Notes: generated by a model from the sequence alone, not told the origin. A DNA stretch of 64,000 nt from Jaltomata sinuosa (GCA_003996215.1 QJPP01007241.1:1116001-1180000), one strand, 5' to 3'; counted from the first letter of the stretch, positions 1 through 12,084 are shown. Made by a program: numbers and translations.

Positions 1-143
1 ACCCCAACTAACTCGACTATTTGAAAGGGTAAGGAAAACATCAAACTAAAGTAAGGTCTAGTCCTCGAACTATGAGGTCTCACCAAGGCTAACTGGGAGA
101 GGCCGGGAAGTCTAGCCACGTAGCTGTGAAGGTACACCTAAAT

Positions 144-164
144 CTGCATCATCAAAGGATGCAG
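144..164 (-). other. Conserved CTGCATC/GATGCAG LTR hairpin
   Basis: Seven-base arms CTGCATC and GATGCAG around a seven-base loop. Equivalent hairpins stand at 6059-6080, 8039-8058, 9976-9994, 42882-42902, 47280-47300 and 52383-52403, each roughly 400 bp from the inner (3') end of its LTR where that end is visible. Confidence 0.7.
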
Positions 165-639
165 CGCGATATGCGTTGGTATTATGGAATGTACTAATTA
201 TGTGAGCAATGCATAAATCTGAAGTAAACATGTTAAGTATACTTAAATAATTGAAATCATGCTTTTAAAGATAACACTGACGTAATAACTCTAAGCTTAC
301 CATAAACTGAAGCATAATTATATACCATAAGTCTGAAATATGAGTAAGAGTCAAATGCAAGTTTTAAAAGCATAACTATTTTCTGTGGGAGTTTCTCTAA
401 CCGACATAGACCATGTGAGCTACATGGAATTCGATGTATCCGCCCTATCGAGAGGACCCAATATACCTTGCCAGGGTATAAAGGCATTACTGTGGCGTGA
501 TTACTAAATACTGAAGCCCAACAGAGGGGACTTAATACCTATGGGGGCACATAGTTTTGGGACTAAGGGTACTCTTACCCAGTCCAACTCGGTGCTAAAT
601 ACTACTCCCAAAACATACATATAGCTCATATAATACTGA

Positions 640-770
640 TGACATATCTGATGTCAAAGCTGTTTATAATCAATGACATATCTGATGTCAAAGTTGTTCA
701 TAACTGGTGACATATCTGATGCCAAAACTGTTTGAAAAGCAATAAGACATATCTGATGCCATGCAATTCA
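640..770. repeat. Tandem array of TGACAT hairpin words
   Basis: Four units at roughly 34-40 bp spacing. The best have TGACAT, a five-base loop ATCTG, then ATGTCA (640-656 and 674-690). The later units are degenerate (TGCCA in the right arm). They lie inside the L1b LTR. Confidence 0.7.
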
Positions 771-1664
771 AATTCAACATATATAGACTTAGCATAGCCA
801 TAATTCAAAACATGCTTTTCTTTCTAAATTCATACTTGAAGAATTAGGCATGCATTTTCATAATATACATAGAGGCCATGATATCTAATCATGCCAAGTT
901 TCTCTTGAAAACATGCAAATTCATAGTTTCATGCTAAAAATCAACTTTCATACTTGGGCTTTTAAAACCAACAAGTGAATCATAATTAAATCATGAATAA
1001 TCAATAAGAAACCATGAATTTAAACATAGAAGCTGAGTTCATAAACTTTCTCCAATTTTAGATCAAAACCCTAATTTCATAAGTTCATAATTCAACATAA
1101 GGATTGGGGATTTTGGGCACAAGGGTGAAAAGAACCCATTGTTAAAGACCCACATACCTTGGTGGAAGATTACCCACTTGATTTGGAAAAGATTAAGAGG
1201 CTTGACTTGGAGCTTGGAGACTTAAGCTTGAAGGAGAATTTTCCTTTTTTGTTAGAAGAATGAGGAATTTAGAAGAGACTTAGGATAATAAGGGTGAAAA
1301 CCCTTCTAAAAGTAGTCAAAATGACTTCACTTAGTAGTTAAAAGAGTGGGAAATGACCAAAAAGCCCCTGGGATTAAATTAGAAGAAAGTTGGAAAAATA
1401 GTCAACCTCAGTGACCACGAGTGGAGTCTACGACTCGTAGACCATTCCATGACCTCTGATCAGCTTTTACAAGTCAACAGTACGACCCGTAGAAACTTCT
1501 ACGAGTCGTGGAAGTGACTCGTGGTTGTCAGTACTGAGGTCAGTCTGCAGGACTGGGATCACGAGTCACTCCCACGACTCTTGTACTTGACCCGTGGTCC
1601 CTTGAATTCCAAAATTTTCTACAAGTATGAGTTTAAAAGTTGGATACATTTTTGGGGTGTTACA

Positions 1665-2360
1665 CCATCTGTGGGTGAAAAGTTGTGCTAAGCTTAACCT
1701 GAGTACCAAGACCTTTCTGAAACGACTTCCAAAACTAGGATGTAAACTGAGTACCCCTATCTGAAATGATGGACAATGGAACACCATGCAATTGGACTAT
1801 CTCCCAAATGTACAGTCTGGCATAATCATCTGCTGAATCCATAGTCTTAACAACCAAGAAATGGGATGACTTAGTTATCCTTTCAACAATCTCCCAAATA
1901 GAATCATTCTGTCTGCGAGTATGAGGCAAAGTTATAATAAAATCCATATTGATCGCCTCCCACTTCCAAGTAGGAAGGTCAATATCCCGAGTCATACTTA
2001 TTGACAGTTGGGACACTTAGCCACAAAACCTGCTATGTCCCTCTTCATGCCATTCCACCAATAGACTTCTCATAGGTCACGGTACATCTTGGTGGCACCA
2101 TAGTGAATAGAATACCTGGAGCAATGAGCCTCTGTCAAAATCTATTGTCACAACCCATCTATGTCAGGAATACATAATCAACCCTGATATCGAAGTGCAC
2201 CATCTACTCCTTGGGATAAAACCTCTACCCTTTATAGATGGGATGCACCCTTCAGCTGGTGCAAAATAGGATCACTGTCTTGCTTTTCTTTCACTTCAGC
2301 TACTAAAGATGATTCAGAAACATTTTGAATAATAACACCACCTTCTGTCGAATCCATAAG
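1665..2360 (-). pseudogene. pol: T1 integrase fragment (zinc finger and N-terminal core)
   Basis: Integrase joins element cDNA to host DNA. Read on the minus strand, a degenerate HHCC finger region appears first (EAHCSRYSIHYGATKMY, later KCPNCQ), with several stops. Then comes an uninterrupted core, 2016-1735, holding the first catalytic Asp in INMDFI and the second in ISDRGTQF. A stop follows FTS, and readable codons continue through QVKLSTTFHPQ to 1665. The region carrying the third catalytic residue (Glu) is absent because the L1b LTR begins at 1664. Core wording is nearly the same as in T3 (49443-49800), which supports the call. Confidence 0.88.
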
Positions 2361-3101
2361 TCAAACTCCTAATCGAGCAAGTCGATCAACATCCTTGGCC
2401 AATTCCTTCTTTCCGTCCTTAACCAAAGACACACTACCCATAGATAACCTACTAAGTGTATCCGCCACGACATTGGCCTTACCCGAATGGTAAAGCACAC
2501 TCATATCATAATCCTTAAGAAGGTCAAGCCTACTCCTCTGATGAAGATTCAATTCCTTTTTAGTGAACGCATATTGAAGACTCTTATGATCGGTGAACAC
2601 ATCCACATGAACACCATATAAGTAATGTCTCCAAATCTTCAAAGGAAAAACCATGGCCGCTAACTCAAGATCATGAGTATGGTAGTTCTTCTCATGAATC
2701 TTAAGTTGTCTCGAAGCATAAGCAATCACCTTACCAAGCTGCATCAACACACAACCCAAGCCAATTTTAGAAGCATCACAATACACAACAAAGTCATCTA
2801 GGCCCTCAGATAGAGCCAACACTGGGGTTGTGGTCAGTCTAGTCTTCAATTCCTGAAAGTTTTTCTCACATAGATTTGACCACTGAAATTTCACCTTCTT
2901 CTGAGTCAACCGAGTCAATGGGGCAGCAATGGAAGAAAATCCCTCCACAATTCTCTTGTAGTAACCATCCAACCCCAAAAACCTCCTAATATCAGACAGG
3001 GAAATGGGTCTAGGCCAGTTCTTCACTGCCTTAATCTTTTGAGAATCAACTCGAATACCATCTTTAGTCAAAATATGACCCAGAAAAGCAACAGACTGCA
3101 T
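2361..3101 (-). pseudogene. pol: T1 RT connection and RNase H domain
   Basis: A 246-codon open stretch. It starts in the RT thumb/connection ([14 protein letters not shown], then [14 protein letters not shown]) and runs through RNase H, which removes the RNA strand during reverse transcription. The four acidic RNase H positions are visible: YCDAS, LELAAM, FTDHKSL and ADTLS. It ends in a tether region before the integrase finger. This is the best-preserved piece of T1 and has no internal stop. The upstream RT palm is in another frame, so the whole polyprotein could not be made. Confidence 0.9.
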
Positions 3102-3997
3102 CCAAAACTCACATTTGCTAAACTTAACAAATAACTATCGATCCTTGAGAGTTTGCAACACAACTCTCAAATGTTCCACACGCTCCTCCTCACTCTGAGA
3201 ATAGATAAGAATATCATCAATGAAAATAATCACAAACATATCCAAATATTGTTTGAACACATGGTTCATAAGATCCATAAAGGCTGCAGGAGCATTTATT
3301 AGTCCAAAAGACATAACCACAAATTCATAATGACCATACCAAGTTCTAAAGTCTGTCTTTGGAATGTCACACTCTAGAACACGGAGCTGATGATAACAGA
3401 TCTAAGGTCGATCTTGGAGAAGTAAGTGGCACCCTGAAGCTAATCGAACAAGTCATCAATACTAGAAATAGGATACTTATTCTTGATTGTGACCTTGTTC
3501 AACTGACAGTAGTCGATACATATTTTGAGGAAACCATCTTTCTTTCGCACTAATAACACTAGAGCACCCCATGGAGAGATGATGGGTCGAATAAAACCCT
3601 TATCAAGGAGGTCTTTCAACTCATCCTTCAATTCCTTAAGCTCCACGGGAGCTATCCTATAGGGAGGAATGGAGATAGGATGCGTATCTAGAAGAGGATC
3701 AATTCCAAAGTCAATCTCCCGCTCAGGATGGACTCCAGGCAAATCTTCGGGAAACACTTCTAGACACTCATTCACAACAGGAACTGACTAGAGAGATAGG
3801 GTTTTGGACTTCATGTCCATGACCCAAACTATATTATAAATATAACCCTTAGAAATCATCTTTCTAGCCTTAAGATAAGATATGAAATGACCTTTAGAGG
3901 ATGGAGGACTACCTTGCCACTCTAAGACAGGTTCATTTGGAAACTTAAAACTAACAACTCGACTACGACAATCGACCGAGGCATAACATGCATACAA
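3102..3997 (-). pseudogene. pol: T1 reverse transcriptase, frameshifted
   Basis: Read on the minus strand, 3997-3788 is the protease-RT linker (ACYASVDCRSRVVSF). Stretch 3775-3440 is the RT N-terminus with [28 protein letters not shown] and [13 protein letters not shown]. Comparing KIDLRS with T3 shows a one-base deletion just after it, near 3395, which shifts the frame. Stretch 3320-3135 resumes with [14 protein letters not shown] and the catalytic FIDDIL box. A stop after FD (D-stop-LQG) adds to the damage. Confidence 0.9.
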
Positions 3998-4320
3998 CTA
4001 ATTCATACCAAGAATAACATCAAAATTAGTCATCTCCAACTTTACTAGATCTGCTAAAATGACTCTATAAAGGACTGAGATAAGGCAATTTCGGTAGATC
4101 CTTTTGGCTAGGACTGACTTACCAACAGGAGTAGAAATAAAAAATGGTTCTAAAAGCTTATCAGGACTAATTTTAAACTTACAAGCAACATAAGGAGTCA
4201 CAAAAGATAATGAGGCACCCGGATACAACAAAGCATACACGTCGAGAGAGAAGACTTTCAATATACCATTAACAACGTCTGGTGAAATCTTCTGGTCCTA
4301 GTGAGAGGACATGGCATAAA
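3998..4320 (-). pseudogene. pol: T1 aspartic protease remnant
   Basis: Retropepsin-like domain, which cleaves the Gag-Pol polyprotein. The active-site block reads LLYPGASLSFVTP. In relatives this is LLDPGAS-like, so the catalytic Asp appears replaced by Tyr. The domain closes with the usual FDVILGMN. It follows gag and precedes the RT linker, as expected for Ty3/gypsy. Confidence 0.8.
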
Positions 4321-5467
4321 GGCAGTTCTGGCGCTGACCACTAGAACTAGAAGCAGTGTCCAGCTGGGCCAGTCGGCCTCCTAGGGCTTTTGGGGAAGAT
4401 TGAGTCCTACTACCTCCATGTCCCTTCTTAGCTGAAGGGAAATCCATAACCTTATGCCTAACCTAACTACATCCAAATCATCCACCTGAACCGGATAAAC
4501 ACTCACCAAGATAACTCTTGCCACACTTGTTGCAAGAAGGGTAAGGGGTCCCTTTTGTAACACTCCCCTGCGAATATGAACCATATCCTTTACCTGCCTG
4601 ATTATGATGAGGCCTGGGGTCCTGGGTAGGAGCACTAGACGAAGAATGAATGGGTCCTGATGATTTTTTCTGAAATGAAGAGTGATGTCCGCCTCCAGAC
4701 CTATGATGGACAAAACCTGAACTCTCTGATTGAACCCTCTTGTTCTCCCTTATTATCTTTCTCAACTTGTCTCCCTCGATCTGTTGGGCATGAGTCATAA
4801 GTCGAGAAATATCCATGTCATCCAAAAGCATCACGAACCTACACTTCTTCTTTACCAAACCCGATACTCCGTAAACATACTTACTCATCTCATCCCATGG
4901 GTCAACCACTATAGAAGGAGCATACCTAGAAAGCTGGGTAAACTTAAAACCATACTCCTGAACTGACATGGAACCTTGCCTCAAATTCACGAACTCTTCA
5001 ACCTTAGCATGCCTCAACTTCATCGGGAAGAACTGGTCAATCAAAGCCCTCTCAAAGCATTCCCAAGTCATAGGGACCAAATACCTATCCCTAGTATTCC
5101 TCTATTGAGTGAACCAAATATGAGCCACATCCTTGAGTTGGTAGAAAGCTAGCTCAATACCATCAACACCACCCATTTGCATTACACCAAAGACCTTCTT
5201 TACCTCATCCAAGATATTTTATGGATCCTCACCAACTTTTGAACCCCAGAACTCAGGTGGGTTCATGTGAATGAAATCTCGGACTCGGGCCGCTACTCCA
5301 CCTTGAGGGTAGGTGAGGATAGGAGCATGCTGATTGGCCTGAGCAGCCATAGTCTGAGCTAACATATGAATGGCATTTTTGAACTCCGCATTAGTGACCT
5401 CAGGGTTGGGAATTGGAGGGTCAACATTTTGAGTGGCTCGATGAGGCATGGCACAACGAGGAGGCAT
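4321..5467 (-). pseudogene. gag: T1 gag
   Basis: Starts at ATG 5467 (MPPRCAMPHRATQN), the same start as T3 gag. It reads NPPEFWGSKVGEDP and then hits a stop at 5219-5221, where T3 has Gln (CAA to TAA). The capsid part continues in the same frame with VPMTWECFERALIDQFF and RQGSMSVQEY (about 5080-4900). The nucleocapsid region has one knuckle-like CNKCGKSYLGEC, but the following CCHC knuckle is broken by stops. Length and order fit a Tekay-type Gag of about 380 residues. Confidence 0.87.
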
Positions 5468-5660
5468 AATCTTAAATGCATTAAGAATGGATTAGAGGGT
5501 TAATAGAGTTAAACTCTATCACAAGATATTGATCATGAAAGAAGTAAAGTTCTTCCTAAGACACCTCATAGCTTATCTCTCATAAATGTGGCGCGCTTTA
5601 CACATATGAAAGACTCTACTCGATGCAGCTTTCAGACACCCTAGGACTCTTGAACCTAAG

Positions 5661-5672
5661 GCTCTGATACCA
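5661..5672 (-). other. T1 primer binding site (initiator Met tRNA type)
   Basis: On the minus strand this is TGGTATCAGAGC, the standard plant gypsy/copia PBS complementary to the 3' end of initiator tRNA-Met. It lies five bases inside the LTR edge. Confidence 0.9.
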
Positions 5673-5676
5673 AGTT

Positions 5677-7650
5677 TGTCATGGCCCGAGGCTACCCCTA
5701 GGCATAACATGGGACCCAAGATCACAAGTGCCCCAAGTTAACCCTTGATCATAGCATACTCGAATATTCATAAGAATATATAGCGGAAGAATAAATAGAA
5801 GGCTAGGCAATCCAATCCATAAATGATAAAGTCAAGATGAAACATAATCCGAAAGAGAGACCATAATACTATCTATGTCTGAGAGACTCTAAACTATCAT
5901 AAAGAGTTGATGGGACAACACCCAAACTAACTCAAAAATCCAAAGAAAGAACATGAAAGTAACTAGCATAGCTAAGGCCCTCGAATGATGAGGACTCACC
6001 AACAAAATTTGGACAACCAATAAGATCTAGCCATTAGCCAGAGGGAAGGAGCCTGAATCTGCATCATCAAGAGGATGCAATGCGAGATATGCATAAATAA
6101 GGTAGAACATGATTGAAACATAATTGAGAACTGAGTTCATGCATAAAAGAGGTATCATAAGTAAATATCAAAAGCTGAACTTAAAGCATGAATAAAATAG
6201 CTTAATACTTAAAAACCTTCATATGGGAGTTTATTTTAACCGACATAAACCATGATGAGCTACATGAATTCTAGTGTCATACATCCACACCAAAAAAGGT
6301 TGTCCTAATCGGCCAAGGTTAGAACCTTATCTATTAGGATCCTGTCATAAGCAATAGAGGGCAACCTACAGTGGCAACATAGTTCTGGGACTTAAGGGTA
6401 TGCTAAACCCTAGTTCAACTTGATGCTAAATACTACTCCCAAAATATATACATATAGCTCACATCTACTTGTGACATATCTAATGACAAATCTGTTTGAA
6501 AAGCATAATGGTATATCTAATACCATAAAATTCATATAGCTTAGGTAGACATATCTAGATGCCCAACCTTTTCATAAAACATAGGGACATATCTAATATC
6601 ATGCAATTCATACTTCAAAATTCTTAAAACTTAGCATAGCCATAATTCAAAACATACTTTTCTTTCTAAATTCATAACTTAAAGAAATAGGCATGCACTT
6701 TTATAAATACATAAGGCCATGTTATCTAAACATGCCAATTTTCACTTGAAATCATGCAATTCAATAAAATCATTCTAGAAATCATCTTTAATGTATGGGC
6801 TTTCGAAATCAACTAAGGAACTTCAAATAAATTATAGATAAGTAATGAGAAATCATGAATTGATGCATTAAAACTGAACTCATAAGTTTTCCCTAATTTG
6901 GGTAAGAACTCTAATTTCACAAATTCATAAATCAATATAAAAATCATGGGTTTTGAGCATAAGGGTCAAGGAATCCCTTATTGAATACCCACATACCCTA
7001 TTGAAGCTTGCTTGATCTTAAAATGAAAAGAAATGGAGGGTTGAACTTGGAGCTTGAGACTTTGAGCTTGAAGGAGTTATTTTCCTCTTTTGGTAGATGA
7101 ATGAGGAGTAATGAAAGACTTAGGCTAATAGAAGTAGAAACCCTACTAAAAGTGGCCAAAATGACATCATTTAGGAGTTTAAAGAGTGGATAATTATAGA
7201 AATACTCCAAGGATTTAATTAGAGAAAAGTTGTTAAAAACTCAACTTCAGGTTCCATGGGTCCTTTCCACGGATCGTAGAAGTAATCATAGCTCGTGGAT
7301 TGGAGTCATAGTTTTTGAGCCAAAATTCCAATCTGTGGATGAGTTTCTATGATTTAACAGGACAATTCGTGGAAACTTCCATGGGTCATAGAAACCTCTC
7401 ATGGTTTCTGGGGAATTGACTGCCCTCAGTCTGAGTTTCACGAGTGGTTTCCACGACTCATGAAACTAATCACAACCCATAGACTCCACTCGTTGTTCTC
7501 AGACCAGAGGTAGGAATTGCAGGATTAGATTCATGAGTCACTTCCATGACTCATGGTTCTTTCCACGGCTTATGGACTTTACTCGTGGTTCCTGAAAGTT
7601 TAGAATTTTCAAAAATTTCTAAGTTTAAAAGCTGGATCGAATTCCGGTGT
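5677..7650 (-). repeat. T1 5' LTR (subfamily L1a)
   Basis: Plus-strand start TGTCATGGCCCGAGG sits next to the PBS. The outer end reads ...TTCCGGTGT and lacks the usual final TACA, running directly into TGTCATGCCCC of the next LTR. Internal text (CTAATCGGCCAAGG, GGGCAACCTACAG) matches the T3 LTRs in reverse complement. It contains near-palindromes at 7240-7600 and the CTGCATC hairpin at 6059-6080. Confidence 0.88.
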
Positions 7651-9895
7651 TGTCATGCCCCGAGGTTACCCCCTAGATGTAACATGGGACTCGGAACCAC
7701 AAGGATCCCAAGTTAACCCTTTGTCATAGCATTCTCAAGCATACATAAGAAAAACATAGAAGAAGCATCGTAAGGAAATCCAAAGTAGGAAACATAATCG
7801 TAGATAGATAGTCAATAAAAAGGAAATACAATTCAAGATCATCCAACAATATCTATGTCTGAAAAGTCTCTAGGACTAGAATAAAGAATTGATGGGACAA
7901 TACCCCAACTAACTCGATAATCTGAAAGGAAAGAAATATAGACTAGAGTAAAGTCTAGCCCTCGAACTATGAGCACTCACCCAAGCTAACTGAGAGTGGC
8001 TGGGAACTCTAGCCACGTATCTGTGAAGGAGTACCTGAATCTGCATCGTCAAGGATGTAGTGCAATATGCTTTAGTACTATGGAATGTACTAAGTATCTG
8101 AGCAATGCATAAGTATGATAAAACATGCTTTAAAATGTGCTTAAACATAATCCATACATAATAGGTATCAAGAGAAGATATCGTAATGAAAAGATAAATC
8201 ATGAGGCCAAGGCCAACTTCAAAATAGTAGTTCATAAGGGAGTTCATAAAGCTTAGAAATCATGAAAAGCATACATACATAAGTTTCTTATAACTGACAT
8301 AAGACCATTTGAGCTACATGGAGTCTAACTATATGATCCTAGTTAGCAAAGCTGACTTTGAATCTTGCCAAAGAACAAGTCACCATACCCAACTATATAA
8401 CCCTAGTTGGCAAAGCTGTCATATGCCCCACTAAGGCAAGGACACCATACATAAAGATGTGGATCTACTCTCATAAGCCTTTTAGGCACATATCAAATCA
8501 TCACCTACGCTGGCAATGTAGTTTCTGTATTTGGGTAATCGAACTCTCATCGCTCGGTGCTAAGTACTACTCCCAAAACATGCACATATAGCTCATCATA
8601 TCATAAGGGAATACTCTCATGCCAAATCTTATTCATAATGCATGAAAATACATCGGGCATCATGCAAATTTCATATCATAGTTCAAAAGCTTAACATATC
8701 CATAATTCGAAACATGCTTTTCTTTCTAAAATCATACTTGAAGAATTAGGCATGCAATTTCATAAATACATAAAGGCCATGATATCTAATCATGCCAACT
8801 TTCTCTTGAAAATATGTAATTTCATGGGTTCATGCTAGAAATCAACTTTCATACTTGGGGTTCCAAAACCAATGAAGGAATCATAATCAAATCATGAATA
8901 ACAAATAAGAAATCATGAATTTAAACATAGAAACTGATTTCATAAATTTTCTCCAAGTTTAGATCAAAACCCTAATTTCATAAGTTCATAATTTAACATA
9001 AGAATTGGGGATTTTGGGCACAAGGGTGAAAGAAACCCATTGTTGGAAACCCACATACCTTAGAAGAAGATAACCCACTTCAATGGAGAAGACTTAGGAG
9101 GCTTGAACTTGAAGCTTGAAAGGAACCTTTTTCCCTTTTGGGAGGTGAATGAACAATTTAGGAGGAACTTAGGCTAATGAGGATGTAAACCCCTCTTGAA
9201 ATAGTCAAAATGACATAACTTAGGAGTTAAAAGAGTGGGAAAAGACTAAAATTCCCTTGGGATTTAATTGGGTAAAATTTGGAAACCCGGTCAATTGCAG
9301 TGACCACGAGTCTAATCCACAGGTCGTCATTGGAATCACGACCCGTGGTTCCAGTCATGGTTCTTGATGGAAAATTTGGGCTGCAGAAACATTCCTATGG
9401 GTCAACAGGACAGACTCATAGAACAGACGACTGATCGTCATTTGGATTCGTAGTTCTGGGGGGTTCAGTTGACTCATGGTCAAACCACGACTCAAGACTA
9501 CGATCCGTTATTCAAACGACGAGTCATAGAATTGACTCGTGGTCCCTGGGGGACTTGGAAAAATGTCAATCCTCTGAACTAATTCCATGAGTCAACAGGA
9601 CGTATTCATCGTTCAAACGACGGGTCATCGTTTGACCCGTGATTCCTGGGAAAACCTGTCAGTCGACAAGTTTTGATTCCACGAGTGGAATCACAACCCA
9701 TAGAACAAACTACGTTCCATGAAAACCACCTGTGGTTCTCAGACCTGAGAGCAATTCAATAGAAGGCATTCCACGGATCCATTCCATGACCCGTGGTTCA
9801 ATGCACGGTCCGTGGTTTGGACCCGTTATCCCTGGAACATGAAAATTTTCTGAGGTTCTTAACTTAGATAGCTGGATAGCTTTATGGGTGTTACA
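7651..9895 (-). repeat. Gypsy LTR, subfamily L1c, head-to-tail with T1 LTR
   Basis: Begins TGTCATGCCCCGAGG and ends GGGTGTTACA, so both termini are intact (2,245 bp). It shares the L1 layout: AAACATGCTTTTCTTTC block, CTGCATC hairpin at 8039-8058 and a long near-palindrome zone 9290-9840. The middle (near 8310-8430) differs from L1a and L1b. No PBS lies at its inner edge, because the T1 LTR starts there. Confidence 0.85.
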
Positions 9896-10470
9896 GAAAC
9901 TCACCACAACTCCAAGTCAGATGACCCCACACAAATTACACAATCAGGCATCGTGAGGACCACTAGTACCTAGATTTGCATCAAAAGGATGCAGAGAAAT
10001 AAGGGTGAGTAAAATCTACATGTACTCAATAGGCATTATAGACTGACTGAGCTTAAGCAGTTACTATATTGAATAAATAATACTGAAATAGTTTTGCACT
10101 CAAAAAAGTCTCAGCAGTTCAATATCAATAATAACACAAAATATCTCAATCAAAACAACAATTTAAATGGTAATGCAATGCAATAATATAGGATGAGATG
10201 TAATGGCCAATGCCTACCGGTATACACCTATAAAGCATATATCTCTCTAGGATAGGACCCATAGAAAACTTGCAAGGTCCATATACTAAACAAGCCAAAT
10301 ATTTTCTCATAGTCTTGTTAGCCGAATCTTTACCTACAATGATATATCAATAGTAAAAACAAGCCTTGCGAGGCATTCCTTTCAAAAACTAACTCTTTAT
10401 TATTTCCATGAACTATGAGATGTATGAATATGCATGAGTACAAAAATGAACAAGAACCAAGTATAACCAC
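9896..10470 (-). repeat. LTR-like fragment of another gypsy family
   Basis: No coding potential. It holds a TTGCATC-AAAAG-GATGCAG hairpin (9976-9994), like those in the L1 LTRs, followed by AT-rich DNA with 'gcatatatctctctaggatagg'-like text. It ends where the ATH1 LTR starts. Probably a truncated minus-strand LTR; the family was not identified. Confidence 0.45.
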
Positions 10471-11952
10471 TAATGTGCCGTGGTTTTGCGACACTTTTGA
10501 CGCTTAAAACTTGGAATTGGAGCACCTTCTTTAGTGATTTTTAGTAGATTTGATATGTTTTGGAGTTGCGTGAAGGAAAACAGGGTTCGGAGACTAAGTG
10601 CAGGAAAAGATTGATATTTTGGCTGAAACTGACTTCTACGACTCAATCCTATGAGTCGTGAATACTTCCACGAGTCATGAAAGTCAGTCGTGTAAAGTGT
10701 ACTGTAGATTAAGCTGGAGCCTGAGTTCTACGGAAGGTTTTCACAAGCCATGGACACCTTCACGAGTCCTTGCCCGTGGAATATGATCAGAGAAGAAGAA
10801 AACTGTCTGAGATCTATGACTCAATTCCATAAGCCGTGATTCAAGTCATGAGTCGTAGACTAATCTCGTAGAAAGGAACCCGCAGGAGGACATATTATCT
10901 GAGTTTCACGAGTACTGTTGATGACCCGTAGAAACTTCCACGGACCATAGACTGTGTCCGTGGAATCTGCCAATTCCAGTTTTCCTTGTTTAAATAGGAT
11001 AGGATTTCTACTGTCTATAAATACCTTTCCTATGTTTTATTTTACCTTTTATGCTCGTTACTTTGTAGGAAATACTTTCGAACAATTGTGATCTTGGTTT
11101 ATTATTGGTTTTGAGAGTTATACACATCCATAGTTCATTATTCTTACTTCTATGTTCATCCATTCAAGTTATGGATTTCTTTAATTCTTATTGTAAGTAT
11201 CTACTGATGATTGTTCCAACAACCATTAATTGTTTACTTATGAACATGAGTAGCTAAATCCACAACTAGGGTTGTGGGAACCATGAAGGATTAATGAAGT
11301 AGGCAAAGTACTTGGGTATTATAGGGCGGTGTTTATGCATGTATTGTTCTTTCCTTTGTTTTGATTGCTTTTTAATGGTGGCCAACATTAGAACTCGCCT
11401 TATCTTTACTTGTCGGACCAAGGAAGTAATGGATAGGAAAAGGGTTGTTTAACGATAGAGATTTGAGGCTATCAACCCTCATCTAATAGCTTGACCTTGT
11501 CCGGGAATAGTTAATCTGGGATCCAGGGTAAGGGTTAGTAAATCATACACTCACGGCCAGACCAAGGCACGTGGTGAAATTCATCTATCTGCCGGACCAA
11601 TGATTTAGGTGAACTTAAATTACCGATTCTGCATGCTAAGCACCAAGCTAGTTTACTAAGTACAAACGCCTTATTAAGTAATGATCTCATGGGGAACACT
11701 ACCCTAGTGCTTCTCTCATTGATTACAGCTCTTAAAACTATCATGTGTAACTTACTTACATTCTAGTTACAATTAGTACTTGTTACTTAACCCCCCCTTT
11801 TAAGGGAAATAAACAACTAACAACGCAAGTAAACACTAATCGACCATAATCCTACCATATTCCCTATGGGATCAACCTCAACTTTCATTGGGTTCTATAT
11901 TTGCACAGCGTCTGCTTATGCTTCTTAAAGGAGGTGTAATTTGGGTATATCA
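10471..11952 (+). repeat. ATH1 5' LTR
   Basis: Starts TAATGTGCCGTGG (the 3' copy has TGATGTGCCATGG, so the TG was mutated here) and ends ..GTATATCA just before the PBS. It aligns along its first 1.1 kb with 23177-24262. It includes a near-palindrome zone 10620-10960 and a TATA box. Confidence 0.9.
11016..11023 (+). promoter_or_regulatory. TATA box in ATH1 5' LTR
   Basis: TATAAATA in context GTCTATAAATACC, repeated at the same place in the 3' LTR (23727-23734). The near-palindrome zone lies directly upstream, where U3 regulatory DNA is expected. Confidence 0.7.
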
Positions 11953-11957
11953 AATTT

Positions 11958-11976
11958 TGGCACCGTTGCCAGGGAG
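11958..11976 (+). other. ATH1 primer binding site (tRNA-Asp type)
   Basis: TGGCACCGTTGCCAGGGAG, two changes from the Athila/Tat PBS TGGCGCCGTTGCCGGGGA, which pairs with the 3' end of plant tRNA-Asp. It sits five bases after the LTR end. Confidence 0.85.
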
Positions 11977-12084
11977 TACAGTTTAGGATTAAGAGAGACT
12001 GTGTTTAGTTCACTATTAGTCTTTATTTTCTAAGTTTACTTTTTCTATTGTTTTTGTTTTGTTACGCAGGTTGCACACTTGTGC

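Larger units (their letters stand above)
1..1664 (-). repeat. Partial gypsy LTR, subfamily L1b, inserted in T1 integrase
   Basis: On the plus strand it ends in GGTGTTACA, the complement of an LTR start TGTAACACC. The same subfamily is seen complete at 46894-48871, with matching blocks such as the 'ctacatggaat' and 'ataccttg' stretches near 420-480. About 250 bp of the inner end lie beyond the left window edge. The right edge joins T1 integrase DNA exactly at 1664/1665, inside the HPQ-DGQ region. T1's own LTR (5677-7650) is a different subfamily, so this is a separate nested insertion and not T1's 3' LTR. It contains a TGACAT-hairpin array (640-770), a CTGCATC hairpin (144-164) and near-palindromes around 1410-1600. 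Whether it is a 5' LTR or a solo LTR cannot be decided here. Confidence 0.85.
1665..7650 (-). mobile_element. T1: Tekay/Del-like Ty3/gypsy element, decayed
   Basis: Read on the minus strand the order is 5' LTR (7650-5677), PBS, gag, protease, RT, RNase H, integrase, which is the gypsy order. RT and RNase H wording matches plant Tekay/Del chromoviruses and its own plus-strand relative T3. Integrase stops where the L1b LTR was inserted, so the chromodomain, PPT and 3' LTR lie left of the window if they survive. Several stops and one clear frameshift in RT make it non-autonomous. Confidence 0.88.

Noticed and set aside
640..770. Possible CRISPR array from regularly spaced repeats
   Set aside because: Repeats are degenerate, spacers are not unique, and the setting is a plant LTR. 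The same holds for the arrays at 28350, 35669, 55305, 61118 and 62605.
5661..5672. tRNA gene suggested by the tRNA-like PBS sequences
   Set aside because: Only the 12-19 bases complementary to a tRNA 3' end are present; no cloverleaf or A and B boxes. Same for 11958, 29233, 43301 and 56139.
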